A stretch of DNA of 64,000 nucleotides, taken from Semisulcospira habei. Its lineage: Eukaryota > Mollusca > Gastropoda > Semisulcospiridae. Below, in pieces: positions 35,862 to 45,486 of this stretch. Position numbers and translations under genes: made by a program. The notes under the pieces were generated by a model. That model was not told the DNA's origin. It ran no database searches and saw only the letters and a program-made list of their open reading frames with translations. Location: positions 16,191,631 through 16,255,630 of the forward strand of contig BTPG01000004.1 in NCBI GenBank assembly GCA_036245525.1, read 5' to 3'. Position 1 is the first letter of the stretch. Every line of letters begins with the position of its first letter.

Positions 35862-36279
35862 ATGGGTAGCGTTCGCCTTGCCCCGGCAGTTAAGGGGTTA
35901 AATAAGATAAATATTTTAATGTTAAATAAAACTTTGGAAAGGCACGATCTCTTCCAACGACGGTTTGTAATCGCACCTTTTCAAGAAAGCGAAATTCATA
36001 ATTTTTTTTTCTGTCAAAAAATAAACAAGGAACCTATCCCTCTTCTAAAGATATAAGTTTCAAAGGAGGCCACTTTTCTCAACAGTTTTCTTTCCTCCAT
36101 AATTCAAGGCTCTGCCAGCAGGACCTTTCGTTTCACTGATTAGCTCCTGCTATATCTTGCTTGTCCACGTGGGGCACAAATGCACTGCGTAAGGATTTTA
36201 TGCAGTTCCTCAAATAATTAGGTGGTTCTAAAATCATTATGTGCAATGTGAGCAATGAGACAGCTACTAACGTAATCCA
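35862..36279. other. noncoding, nothing recognised
   Basis: AT-rich; no signal. Confidence 0.4.
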
Positions 36280-36470
36280 GACCACAAAGGTGACTGCCAA
36301 GCGTGTAAAATGCAAAGAAGTACCGAACGATAAAGAAACACGCTTAGAAAAGACGGGGACAACACAATTTATTAATATTTCGGGTAAATACCCTTTGTCA
36401 AAATAGACAAACAAACAGAGAAATCAGCCGCTACTTATCTTCTTTCGTAGAAGGGATGTGAAGTTGCCAC
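36280..36470 (+). repeat. dispersed repeat, copy 2
   Basis: Matches the complement of 31145-31340, including AATTTATTAATATTTCGGG and CAGCCGCTACTTATCTTC. Opposite orientation. Confidence 0.6.
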
Positions 36471-36475
36471 ATATA

Positions 36476-36541
36476 TGCAATAAGCATAGATCCTCATGGG
36501 CCCCTGCAGTTGCGGGTGCTCATATAGATCTATGTCTCTTA
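36476..36541. mobile_element. FB-B foldback element
   Basis: AATAAGCATAGATCCTCATG with CTCATATAGATCTATGTCTC. Private CAATAAG against CTTATTA-like ends. Confidence 0.65.
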
Positions 36542-36928
36542 TTAATTCCACTTTGTATGTATGTTCCTTGGGCGGATGACCGTCTTTGGCGTGTAGTTAA
36601 CAGAGATTCAGACACACAATCCTAGTCTAAAGGAAGGGAAGGGGTTAAATCTTTTATATGTTTCCATTTTCGTTCCTGCTGACCATGCCATTTTTTTTTT
36701 CATTTCATCTCCGGGAAGAAAAGTATTTTGAATGTGACAGAACGCGATCGAAACCAATGTGTCACTATAAACTTGAGGTTGCGCTACACGGTGAGTCAAT
36801 TGCCTACTGCATTGAAAAGCTAACATCGTAAAAGTTGTTTTTGACGCGCATTTCGCTGGCTGTATGAATAAGTAATCCTCCGCGCTCGCTCACGGGAAAA
36901 ACTAAACATTTCAACATCTACTTACACC
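36542..36928. other. noncoding, nothing recognised
   Basis: No signal seen. Confidence 0.4.
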
Positions 36929-36996
36929 TGCAAGAGGCATAGATTTTCATGAGCCCCTGCAGACGCAGGGGCTCATGAGAATCTATACCTCTTGCT
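36929..36996. mobile_element. FB-B foldback element
   Basis: GCAAGAGGCATAGATTTTCA pairs with TGAGAATCTATACCTCTTGC around GCCCCTGCAGACGCAGGGGC. Confidence 0.85.
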
Positions 36997-37370
36997 GTTA
37001 GAGTCGGCAAACCTCATCTCTTCGGACGGGGGGGGGAAAATCAAGGGTTTGAGTCTTTTTTTTTTTCAAAACAGGTCCATTTGTCCCGCCTTGTTTGGCC
37101 CCCGGTTTAGACTTCTCTCCCCTGTTTAGAGTTGGCTCCCCTGTCGCCGGCGTGTCGGATTGTCGACCGTGGAGTGTCCGGTGTCGGGGTAAGACCATTG
37201 TAATTTGGACAGTGGTCAACGCTGCAAAGGCGTGGCACGTTAAATGGCCCACTGTATTTGTCGTCGGTGAAACCACCATGGTCTGCTTCGTGTGAGGAAG
37301 AAACACCCCCGTGAGGCAGTTTTTGCGACCTGCTCTATCAACGCTTAAAGGCCTAACTAACTAACTAACT
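36997..37370. other. noncoding; (CTAA)n run
   Basis: The opposing frames here have no known domain. CTAACTAACTAACTAA lies at about 37354-37372. GTGGCACGTTAAATGGCCC near 37225 is typical of dispersed molluscan repeats, from memory. Confidence 0.4.
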
Positions 37371-37670
37371 AATTAAGACTAGAAAAATGAAAACAATATC
37401 GGGTGATTTTTTTTCCTAGAACCTTGAGATGTATGCATCCATTTTCAAAATGTGACTGACGAATGAACGTACGAAGACTAGGACAATGGAAAAATAGCAG
37501 GTGATTCCCCCCCCCCCCCCCCTCCCCCCCCCCCCCCTAGGAAATTGTATGCATTCATCTTTTAAAAAAATAACTAGCTAGCTAACTATAACTAACTAAC
37601 TAAGAGGAGTGAATGAAAAATATTGCCTGAAACTTGTTCAGAAAGATGTATGCGTCCATTTTCAAAAGGC
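37371..37670. repeat. three imperfect tandem units of ~110 bp
   Basis: Each unit has GACTAGAAAAATG- or GAGTGAATGAAAA-type starts, a GGTGATT or poly-C/T stretch, and GATGTATGCATCCATTTTC-like ends (about 37426, 37545, 37652). Between them lie CTAA/CTAG runs and long C runs (37507-37538). Confidence 0.55.
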
Positions 37671-37998
37671 ACAACTACAAGGGAGTATGACTGGAGATCC
37701 AAACATGCCGCAATTTTAAGAAAATAACACTACGCCTTGAAAAACAATTTCAAGCAGTCAAAAAGATAGGTACAAGACACTGTCCTCAGGCGGCTGGAGG
37801 CGTCTATTCCCCTAGGGCCGTATGAAAATCCGTGCATGTCGCCAGAAGAAAGGCATAACAGGGAGAGTGGCGGAGTGTTTGAGTTGACTGACCAGACAAA
37901 GAGGGACGGACCTTGAAAACAGGCTAATCCACGTCCCCCGGCCTAAATAACTCACTGCTTCCGTCTACCCCGTCTCTTAGCGTGTGACCCTTCCATCT
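37671..37998. other. noncoding, nothing recognised
   Basis: No signal seen. Confidence 0.4.
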
Positions 37999-38065
37999 GC
38001 AAGAGGCACAGATTTTCATAGTCCCTGCAAAATGCAAGGGCTCATGAGAATCTGTGCCTATTGCT
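37999..38065. mobile_element. FB-B foldback element
   Basis: GCAAGAGGCACAGATTTTCA with TGAGAATCTGTGCCTATTGC. The private CACAGAT against ATCTGTG pair is compensated. Confidence 0.8.
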
Positions 38066-38114
38066 GCCAGGATCGGCCCCGGCTGTATCCCAAGACTGGG
38101 GATATTATTACGGG

Positions 38115-38311
38115 TTAACCCATTTCGCCCCAACGCACTACAGCAGGAGATGGATCGACCATGATAATTCAAGGGTAGTGCCAGATGAGCTTGGCACCAT
38201 CAGGCGCCAAACTCATCTGGCACTAGCCTTGAATTATTATGGTCAATACATCTCCTGCAACTGGTACATGGTCATTAGCAATTTAGATGACACTTCCAAA
38301 ATTTGAGTTAA
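38115..38311. mobile_element. FB-A foldback element
   Basis: TTAACCCATTTCGCCCC at the left, TTTGAGTTAA at the right. The private GATGAGCTTGG against CCAAACTCATC has the T/A to G/C pair compensated and one uncompensated mismatch. Confidence 0.8.
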
Positions 38312-38315
38312 ATGG

Positions 38316-38474
38316 GTTCAGCTACAGAACAGATTGTACAGGTAGGGGAAGGGGGGGGGGGGGACACATGTGTGGAGGATAGGCGGTGGTGTGGGTGGGT
38401 AGTAGGGTGGGGGTAGAAAGTATGGGGGTGGACTCTTTAACGGAAGCCATTGTTTGCGTTTCTCGCCGTAATGC
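38316..38474. other. noncoding with G runs
   Basis: Poly-G run at about 38350-38363; the 12-bp left target duplication of the SINE is at 38463-38474. Confidence 0.5.
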
Positions 38475-38862
38475 TTGATTGATTGATTGTACATTGCTTA
38501 ACGTCCCGACAGCAACAAGGCTTTCTCAGGACGTGCCTGCACTGCTTGTGAAAAAAAAAACTAAACAGAAAATTGAATGTATGTCGCCAGCCGGTCAAAT
38601 ACATTAAATAAACCTACAACATGGGGCATAAATAAAGCTAAGACCATTTAGCAACACACATCCAATATCAAGAGCTACAGGCAGTGCAGACAGTAGGGAG
38701 AGTTTTAAAAAGGCAAATACAGATGAATGGACCTCGGGTAGACAGAAACACATGCCCCAGAATAGAGAGAAAAACCCACCCTGTGGGGCTGACCAGGGTG
38801 ACCCTGGGAACTAAAAAATACCTAACCCCACCCAAGTCCCCCAGGGCAAACCCGGGTGGGGT
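38475..38862 (-). mobile_element. ~390-bp SINE-like repeat, copy 2, with 12-bp target duplication
   Basis: Flanked by TCGCCGTAATGC at 38463-38474 and 38863-38874, a perfect 12-bp duplication that defines the exact ends. Nearly identical to 10183-10569. On the minus strand it runs from CCCCACCCGGGTTTGCCC to an (AATC)n tail. It is noncoding. Confidence 0.85.
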
Positions 38863-38909
38863 TCGCCGTAATGCGCGGGGTCAATCACGCATAATTCAGA
38901 GGACCGAAG

Positions 38910-38977
38910 CCACACTGGCTGTCTCCCTCGATTTATCGCTTATCAGCGGTAACGAATAGAGGTAGACAACCAGTGTG
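38910..38977. mobile_element. FB-F foldback element
   Basis: CACACTGGCTGTCTCCCTCG opposite GGTAGACAACCAGTGTGAG; some mismatches. Confidence 0.65.
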
Positions 38978-39010
38978 AGGGCACAGTCGAAAACCACGGC
39001 GACATGACCA

Positions 39011-39070
39011 TAACTGGGCTGGGATTTTGGACCTTTCGGATAGGTAAGGTCAAAATCACAGACCAGCACA
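39011..39070. mobile_element. FB-C foldback element
   Basis: GGGCTGGGATTTTGGACCTT with AAGGTCAAAATCACAGACCA. Confidence 0.7.
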
Positions 39071-39401
39071 CGACTTGACTAAACACGAATGTTCTTCGTC
39101 ATAAAATGGTTTTCAGTGATAAGAAGTGATACGAAAACAGTTATGTGTGCGCACTTCTCCCTCTGCGTTGTCAGGAACGGAGTAGAACACTTCGGAAAGT
39201 ACGTCTATAATCATATGTTGTGCGCTGATCCGCATGCATAGTCTGGGGGAGAGATATATAATGCGTTGTCAGAATGTGCATGAATGTGCAGTATTTAGTA
39301 CTTCCTAAATACGGTACATTGAAATATGTCGTGACTGAAAGCGCATTTTTCTAACCGAGCTTGTACTAAGCCGTAAGTCCACAATCAAAGCCCACCTCAT
39401 G
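39071..39401. other. noncoding; FB-C fragment
   Basis: A possible half FB-C lies at about 39371-39400. Nothing else. Confidence 0.4.
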
Positions 39402-39477
39402 GGCCACTTGCATGCTATATCGGGGCCCCTTGTTCAGTGGCTGGCGCACGACTAAGCTCACTCAAGCAACTGGTCCC
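39402..39477. mobile_element. FB-D foldback element, left arm mostly deleted
   Basis: GGGCCACTTGCATGC then GGCTGGCGCACGACTAAGCT and the complete right arm. Confidence 0.6.
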
Positions 39478-39721
39478 AGAAAGAAAAACAAAACAGAAAC
39501 AACTCACATCTTCACGTGTGGAAGACTTGCACTAACTCTTGGTCATGCACCCCCAGGTATGCTACTAAGGCGCTAGATCACTGGCCGATGTGCGCGTAAA
39601 AGTGATCAGCTGCTGTAAAATAAACTGGCACTAGCTGAGTACATTAGTTCTGTATTACGCACTTTACAAGAAGTGGCCGCCGATACTGTAAAAAGTACCG
39701 GTGGCTACATGCACAAGGGGG

Positions 39722-39875
39722 TTAACTCATTCAGCCCGGCGCACGTATTTCCACATTTTGAAGGTGTCATCTAACGACTATGCACCTGCATATAATTTAT
39801 CGACCATTATAATTTAAGGCATTAGCATGGTTCGACCCATCTCCTGCTGTACTGCGTGAGGGCTGAATGGGTTAA
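39722..39875. mobile_element. FB-A element lacking its palindrome centre
   Basis: TTAACTCATTCAGCCC to GGGCTGAATGGGTTAA. The hairpin core between GACCATTATAATTTAAGGC and GTTCGACCC is deleted. Confidence 0.75.
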
Positions 39876-40219
39876 ACACTGCGTGGATAACCAAGTACGT
39901 ACATAGTACGCACGCATTAGAACACACAGCAGGAACGTAGCACACAATACAGTAAACATGGTACGTGTCAGAGAAATCAGCTGTAAAAAAAAAAAAAAAA
40001 GGGGGGGTCCGTAGCTAGGTGCACGCCCACCCCTTCCTCCCCTCAATATCTTTTTCCTCTCCCACCCGAGTTATGCACTCACCCAAAAAGCCAAAGCCCC
40101 CCCCCCCCCCTATAGCTTCAGCAGAGCAGCTCCCCCCCCCCCCACACACACACACACACTCTCCCTCACCCCCCCCCCCACCTCTCCCACTACACACACA
40201 CACACACACACACAGACAC
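39876..40219. other. poly-A, poly-C and (CA)n runs
   Basis: A run at 39984-39999, C runs at 40098-40110, 40131-40141 and 40170-40179, and (CA)n up to about 40217, which is the LINE's left target. Confidence 0.7.
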
Positions 40220-40346
40220 ACGGGGGTGAGTTGTGCTCACGATCGACGTCACACAGTTGAAGAGCGGCTCCGCACATTTTTAGCATTTTGCAACATAATT
40301 ACTTAATTAGTGACTTTAGAACAACGACAGGGTGATTCAGCTCATC

Positions 40347-41258
40347 ATGCCAAGCAGTTCGGTATCTTTTCGTGCCATTTGCGGTACCTTTTACTGGACT
40401 TTTCAAAACTTCATGGCTCGCAAAGCACAGAGGAAGGCAGCCCTACGTTACCGCACTGTCAGTGTCAGCGGACCGGTGGCAGTCATTCTCGTGTTTTTGG
40501 TCGGCTTTCTGCTCCGGTGTGGCGATGTCGAAGCGAACCCAGGGCCACCGAAACGACAGACTCTTTTGACATGCCAGGGGAACCAAGACAACCAGTCGCC
40601 CGGGGGTGAGGCAAACGCAGTGTCTGAGCCGACCATTGCTGATGTGTTTAAAATGTTGAATGTGATGGACAAAAAGATGGACAGTATGAAAGCTACAATG
40701 CAGGAGCAGATGGACAAAATTCAGAGTGACTTTACTGCGGTGATGAAAGAAAACAGAGAGTTGAAGGAGAAAGTTACGCAGCTGGAGGATAAGCTGGATG
40801 ATTTGGAGGGGCGGAGCAGACGCAATAATCTGATCTTTCACGGAATCCCCCACCCCCAGGGGCGCTCAGAGACTTGGGCGGACTGTGAAAAAGCTGTCAA
40901 GTCAATGTTGAAGGACGAGATGGGCATAGAGGAGGAGATCGAGGTGGAGCGTGCCCATCGTCTGAAGGGGGGCAAGGCGCCCCACCCCATCATCGTGTGC
41001 TTCAACAAGTACAAAGACAAGGAGCGGATCCTGTTTGAGCGAAGAACGCTGAAGGAGAACAGGTCCCGGGTCTACATCTCTGAGGACTTCACCCCTCGGG
41101 TGAGGGACGTGCGCCGCAAGCTACTACCCTTCCTCAAGGAGGCCAAGCAGGCGGGGAAGAAGGCCTTCCTCCGCTTCGACTCCCTCGTTGTTGAGGGAAA
41201 GACCCACGCATACGACGCTGCTACCCAGAGGCCAGTGGAGCGCAGGGGGCAGAAATGA
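40347..41258 (+). CDS. LINE ORF1: coiled-coil RNA-binding protein with N-terminal 2A motif
   Basis: ORF1 proteins coat LINE RNA and act as nucleic-acid chaperones. The first ATG is 40347 (303 residues; the frame is open 15 bp further upstream only from GTG). Numbered from that ATG: a basic N-terminus, a hydrophobic run VAVILVFLVGFLL (about 44-56), then GDVEANPGP (about 59-67), the 2A ribosome-skipping motif, which should release a 66-residue leader and restart at Pro67. A charged coiled coil (about 100-155) precedes RSRRNNLIFHGIP and an RRM-like fold, as in L1-type Transposase_22 ORF1 proteins, with a C-terminal domain containing RVRDVRRKLLPFLKEAK. Known LINE 2A sequences in sea urchin and molluscs can double as exocytic signal sequences; the hydrophobic run fits that. 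The stop lies 201 bp before the ORF2 ATG. Confidence 0.88.
   Translation: MPSSSVSFRAICGTFYWTFQNFMARKAQRKAALRYRTVSVSGPVAVILVFLVGFLLRCGDVEANPGPPKRQTLLTCQGNQDNQSPGGEANAVSEPTIADVFKMLNVMDKKMDSMKATMQEQMDKIQSDFTAVMKENRELKEKVTQLEDKLDDLEGRSRRNNLIFHGIPHPQGRSETWADCEKAVKSMLKDEMGIEEEIEVERAHRLKGGKAPHPIIVCFNKYKDKERILFERRTLKENRSRVYISEDFTPRVRDVRRKLLPFLKEAKQAGKKAFLRFDSLVVEGKTHAYDAATQRPVERRGQK
40524..40547 (+). other. 2A ribosome-skipping motif coding region
   Basis: Encodes DVEANPGP, matching the D-V/I-E-x-N-P-G-P consensus. The skip falls between the Gly at 40542-40544 and the Pro at 40545-40547. Confidence 0.9.
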
Positions 41259-41459
41259 GGGGCAGGCCGGCATGTTGACCCAGCAACCAGGAGAAGACAG
41301 CCCGTCCCTCATTCAGACCCCCAGGGCCCCCACCATGTGTCTTCAAAGGACGACTTACCTGCACACACACACACTCAAGTGCCCATACTCAAACCCACAC
41401 CCGCACACTGTGTTGATGAAAGTGGTAGTGATGAAAGTGGTAGCTCTGTGTTTCGCATC

Positions 41460-44400
41460 ATGGCATGGAATATCCAAGGTCTTGTAAATAAGCTGAAAAG
41501 TGTTTCTTTTAGGCAGTTCTGTGAAAAGTGTCAAATTTTTGCATTTTCAGAGATCTGGTCGTGTAAGCAAAATGTTATAGAGGATACCTTTCCAGAGTAT
41601 CAGGTGTTTTTTTCACCACATACACAAAAGTTAAAAGGGGGCGTGGCCGTGTGTGTACATAAATCTATAGCCTGTCATGTGTTGCGTTTAATGCAGGCAG
41701 CTGAGGATATTGTGTTTCTAAAGATCGGTAAGTCTGTTTTGAACTCTGCATCTGATGTTCTGGCAGCATTTGTGTATGTGGCTCCAGAGCGTTCTGTTGT
41801 ATATGGTGAAGATAACGTTGATGGTTTTGAAGTGTTAGAAAACTACATGTCTCAAGTTTTACGTGCTCACCCTGAGCTGCCTTGGCTATTATGTGGCGAT
41901 TTTAACGCCCGCACTGCCGGGCTGTCTGATACTGATTTTATTGATGGCAATTCACACGTGCAGCCTCTACAGGAATTAACAGATCTGCTAGAGGATGTAC
42001 CACAAAGTCCACGGAGGTCAAAAGATATTGGCGTAAACAGTTTTGGTCGGAAACTGATAGAACTATGTCAAGAGTACTGTTTGTTTATTGTCAATGGCAG
42101 AACGAAAGGTGACAGTGAGGGAGAAATTACGTGCGTGGCCAACAGAGGCAAAAGTGTGGTGGACTACTGTATTTGCTCTAAATCCGTGTTTGACCTAGTG
42201 ACCGATATGTTTGTTGCAGACAGGTGCGAGTCAGACCATTTCCCCATTGTAACCACGTTTACTTCTATTCAGTCTGTTTATTCATGTGATGATGATGATT
42301 TAAATGATGATATAATACTAGAGGAAGGGGTTAAATTTGTTTGGAAAGAAAACTACGCTGAATCCTTTTGGGCATACATTGAAGATAATCAGGAGACTCA
42401 GTTTCAACACTTTTCGTCAGCGCTTGACTCGAGTGTAGAAGAAGGGTCGGCCTGTTTTGTAGCATTCATTCAGAAGGCGGCTGACAAAATGAGGTCAGGT
42501 AAGCAGATAGGTGAATCCCGTGCACAGCCGCCGTGGTGGGACTCGGACTGCGAGTTAGCAAAACAAAACAAGTACCTACAGTTGAAGCAGTTCAGACACA
42601 CAAACACACATGACGACTTAGGGAAGTATCTTGACATGAAGAAAGAATTTAAGAAGTTGTGTAAAACAAAACAAGTAGAGTACAACGCACGGGTTTTGAA
42701 TGAGCTCAACGATGCATGTAATGATGCAAACTCAAGAACATTTTGGCAAAAAATAAAGTCTCTGACTGGCGTTAAAAAGTTGTGTTCTGATGTCGTTTCA
42801 CCACGCGTGTGGTATGATTATTTTCGTAATTTGCTAAATGTGGATCAGAATGTTGATGATTCAGGTTTCAGCAGACAGGCCGAGGGTGTTTTGAATGACC
42901 ATATATCTGATGATTGTGATGGTTGTCATAATGCAAAATTTGACGGGGAAATCACGCAGGATGAAATTCGCAGTGCTATTAATAACATGAAGAAAGGGAA
43001 AGCATCAGGCCCTGATGGCTTGCCCACTGACCTTTTTCATCATGCAGGTGAGATCCTTGTGAAATTTCTGCATCCTTTGTTTAATCGTGTGTTTCAAAGT
43101 GCGGAATACCCTGAAAGCTGGACCATGGCTGTGATATTTCCACTACACAAAAAGGGTAACCCTAGAAATGTTGACAACTACAGAGGAATTTCTCTTCTGA
43201 ACGTTATCAGTAAGTTGTACAGTTTTGTCATTAACAACAGGTTGGTTCGTTTTTGTGAAGAGAACGATTGTATTCCTGAGGCCCAAGCTGGCTTCCGTAA
43301 AGGATACAGTACTATAGACAACATTTTTTGCTTACAGGCACTAGTGCAAAAGTATCTTAGCAAGCAGGGTGGCCGTTTTTACACCATGTACGTAGATTTT
43401 TCTAAAGCTTACGACAGTGTGCACAGGACAAAACTGTTGTATCTCTTGCTACGTAAAGGAGTTCATGGAAAGTTGCTTCAGACACTTGAGAGTATGTACA
43501 AACATGTAAAAGCTGCTGTAAGGGTTGGAACCAAAGTTACCGACTACTTTGATTGCATGTCAGGGGTGCGACAAGGTTGTGTGTTGAGCCCACTGCTGTT
43601 TTCTATCTTTCTTTCAGAATTTGAGACAGAAATATCATCGTGCGGTGCACGTGGCATTGATATTTTTGCAGACCCACTGGGTATTTTCCTTCTTATGTAT
43701 GCTGATGATATAGCCATTGTCTCTGACTCTGTAGCAGATCTCCAAAAGAAAATTAATTGTTTAGAAAAATACTGTAAAAAATGGGGTCTCACTGTGAACA
43801 TGGACAAGACAAAAGTGGTGGTCTTCAAAAATGGAGGTTTTGTGAAAAATTGTGAAAAATGGTTTTATGCTGACAAGCAGATTCAAGTCGAGTCCAGTTA
43901 TACTTACCTTGGTGTGATATTTTCCTCTACTCTGAACTGGGCTAGATGTGTAGAAAACTTAGCTGGAAAAGCCAGGAGAGCAGTTGCAGGCATCAAAAGA
44001 CTATACTTCAAATTACAAAACTTGCCAGCTGACACTGTTTTTCACATTTTTGATGTCAAGATTAAACCCATTGTGCTATACGGGTCAGAGGTCTGGGGTT
44101 TCCAGAGACATGATGTAATTGAGCAGGTTCATATAAAGGTTTGTAAAATGGTCCTTGGTGTTGGAAGAGATGTAAAAAACAATATTGCGCTGGGTGAGTG
44201 TGGAAGATTCCCTATGTATATTGATGCCTATGTTCGAATGGTGAAGTACTGGTGCAGACTTCTTACCATGTCAGAAAACAGATACCCAAGACAGTGTTAC
44301 ACGATGTTATATATGCATGATGCTTCGGGTAGATCGAACTGGGCTACGCAAATAAAGACTCTATTGTGTATGCACGGGTTTGGGTATGTATGGGAAATGC

Positions 44401-44864
44401 AGTCAGTTGGAAACACTCCTCTGTTCATTCAGATATTCAAAGATCGGCTGATGGATTGTTTCCGACAGGACTGGCATGCATCCCTTACCTCAAACACAGA
44501 ATACTGCCATTACCACCCAGAAATACTTAGAGCCAGTTACATAGGGCAGCTGAACTCTTGTGAACTCAGGCGGGCAATATGTTTACTTAGATGTAACCGT
44601 TTACCTTTAAACGGAGTATCCAGATTTGGAAAACCCATCACTAATCCAGAATGTAATTCATGTGATTGGCATAAGGCTGAAGATTTGTGTCATTTTCTGT
44701 TCGAGTGTCCAAAATATGCCCCTTTACGTAAAAAGTACATTCCACTGTTTTACTACAGATTCCCATCCGATCTTAAAGTTCAGCTGCTGTGTGGAAACCT
44801 ACATGATAAACTGGTCTTTAAAGTTGCTATGTATATTTCAGGTTGCCTTAAATTAAGGAATTAG
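41460..44864 (+). CDS. LINE ORF2: AP endonuclease-reverse transcriptase, intact
   Basis: 1134 residues from the first ATG in frame, which starts directly at the endonuclease (MAWNIQGLVNKL). The frame is open a further 41 codons upstream to 41337 without ATG. Endonuclease motifs: FSEIWSC, WLLCGDFNARTAG and RCESDHFPIV. RT blocks: KGKASGPDGLPTDLF, NYRGISLLNVISKLYS, AGFRKGYSTIDNIFCLQ, MYVDFSKAYDSVH, GVRQGCVLSPLLFSIFL and LLMYADDIAIVS, with the YADD active site at 43698-43709. The thumb region has SYTYLGVIFSS. The C-terminus carries a Cys/His cluster, CNSCDWHKAEDLCHFLFECP, probably for RNA or target binding. It nicks DNA and copies the LINE RNA at the nick. No disabling change was seen. Confidence 0.93.
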   Translation: MAWNIQGLVNKLKSVSFRQFCEKCQIFAFSEIWSCKQNVIEDTFPEYQVFFSPHTQKLKGGVAVCVHKSIACHVLRLMQAAEDIVFLKIGKSVLNSASDVLAAFVYVAPERSVVYGEDNVDGFEVLENYMSQVLRAHPELPWLLCGDFNARTAGLSDTDFIDGNSHVQPLQELTDLLEDVPQSPRRSKDIGVNSFGRKLIELCQEYCLFIVNGRTKGDSEGEITCVANRGKSVVDYCICSKSVFDLVTDMFVADRCESDHFPIVTTFTSIQSVYSCDDDDLNDDIILEEGVKFVWKENYAESFWAYIEDNQETQFQHFSSALDSSVEEGSACFVAFIQKAADKMRSGKQIGESRAQPPWWDSDCELAKQNKYLQLKQFRHTNTHDDLGKYLDMKKEFKKLCKTKQVEYNARVLNELNDACNDANSRTFWQKIKSLTGVKKLCSDVVSPRVWYDYFRNLLNVDQNVDDSGFSRQAEGVLNDHISDDCDGCHNAKFDGEITQDEIRSAINNMKKGKASGPDGLPTDLFHHAGEILVKFLHPLFNRVFQSAEYPESWTMAVIFPLHKKGNPRNVDNYRGISLLNVISKLYSFVINNRLVRFCEENDCIPEAQAGFRKGYSTIDNIFCLQALVQKYLSKQGGRFYTMYVDFSKAYDSVHRTKLLYLLLRKGVHGKLLQTLESMYKHVKAAVRVGTKVTDYFDCMSGVRQGCVLSPLLFSIFLSEFETEISSCGARGIDIFADPLGIFLLMYADDIAIVSDSVADLQKKINCLEKYCKKWGLTVNMDKTKVVVFKNGGFVKNCEKWFYADKQIQVESSYTYLGVIFSSTLNWARCVENLAGKARRAVAGIKRLYFKLQNLPADTVFHIFDVKIKPIVLYGSEVWGFQRHDVIEQVHIKVCKMVLGVGRDVKNNIALGECGRFPMYIDAYVRMVKYWCRLLTMSENRYPRQCYTMLYMHDASGRSNWATQIKTLLCMHGFGYVWEMQSVGNTPLFIQIFKDRLMDCFRQDWHASLTSNTEYCHYHPEILRASYIGQLNSCELRRAICLLRCNRLPLNGVSRFGKPITNPECNSCDWHKAEDLCHFLFECPKYAPLRKKYIPLFYYRFPSDLKVQLLCGNLHDKLVFKVAMYISGCLKLRN

Positions 44865-45020
44865 AGGGATTTGCTTTGAACTTTTCTTGTTTTTTTGTTT
44901 ATTTATGTGCGCTGATGTAATGCTATATGAGTGTGTTTTACAACCACCTTCCTGTATTTTCTGGTTGTAAATTGTATTTTGTGTTCATATGGGCCTGATG
45001 GCCTGCAAAAACTGAAATAA

Positions 45021-45063
<43 letters not shown>
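44865..45063 (+). terminator. LINE 3' UTR and tail
   Basis: AATAAA-type signal in ACTGAAATAAATTTATT followed by about 15 ATT units instead of poly-A. Confidence 0.6.
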
Positions 45064-45065
<2 letters not shown>

Positions 45066-45088
45066 ACACACACACACACACACACACA
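45064..45088. repeat. (CA)n microsatellite, LINE target
   Basis: About 12 CA units directly after the LINE tail, matching the (CA)n before its 5' end. Confidence 0.9.
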
Positions 45089-45189
45089 AACAGAACCTGC
45101 AAGAGATTTCAAACCTTCCACTGAAACGTACAGACATACACTTGATGCCGATCATGTCAGCAAAATTAAAAAAAAGAACAAACGCAAAC

Positions 45190-45244
45190 ATTTTCTTATG
45201 AGCTCCTGCTGATGCATAGACTCATGAAAATCTGTCTCTTGCAG
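45190..45244. mobile_element. FB-B foldback element, shortened
   Basis: ATTTTCTTATGAGCTCCTGC opposite ATAGACTCATGAAAATCTGT, then CTCTTGCAG. Confidence 0.55.
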
Positions 45245-45310
45245 ATGGGTAGTCTCAGAACCAAGGACTTTCCTCCCCACCCCCTTTCCCCATCACAAAC
45301 ACCCCTGCCC

Positions 45311-45373
45311 CACACTGGTTGTCTCTCTCGATTCGCTGCGCTGCGCAGCGAAACGAGGGGGACAACCAGTGTG
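45311..45373. mobile_element. FB-F foldback element, best copy
   Basis: CACACTGGTTGTCTCTCTCG pairs with CGAGGGGGACAACCAGTGTG around TTCGCTGCGCTGCGCAGCGAA. Confidence 0.8.
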
Positions 45374-45416
45374 CCCCCCAAATCTGCACCCCAACCCTCC
45401 CCCCCCCCCCCAACAA

Positions 45417-45417
<1 letters not shown>

Positions 45418-45485
<68 letters not shown>
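45418..45485. repeat. (CA)n microsatellite
   Basis: About 33 CA units; adjacent open frames are repeat artefacts. Confidence 0.95.

Positions 45486-45486
<1 letters not shown>

Larger units (their letters stand above)
40220..45063 (+). mobile_element. near full-length non-LTR retrotransposon with two open ORFs, in (CA)n
   Basis: About 4.84 kb. A (CA)n tract lies at both edges (about 40187-40217 and 45064-45088), so insertion was into a CA repeat. Order: ~125-bp leader, ORF1 with 2A motif, ~200-bp spacer, ORF2, 3' UTR, AATAAATTTATTATT then (ATT)n tail (45017-45063). Both ORFs are undamaged, so this copy is recent and may be active. Confidence 0.88.
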
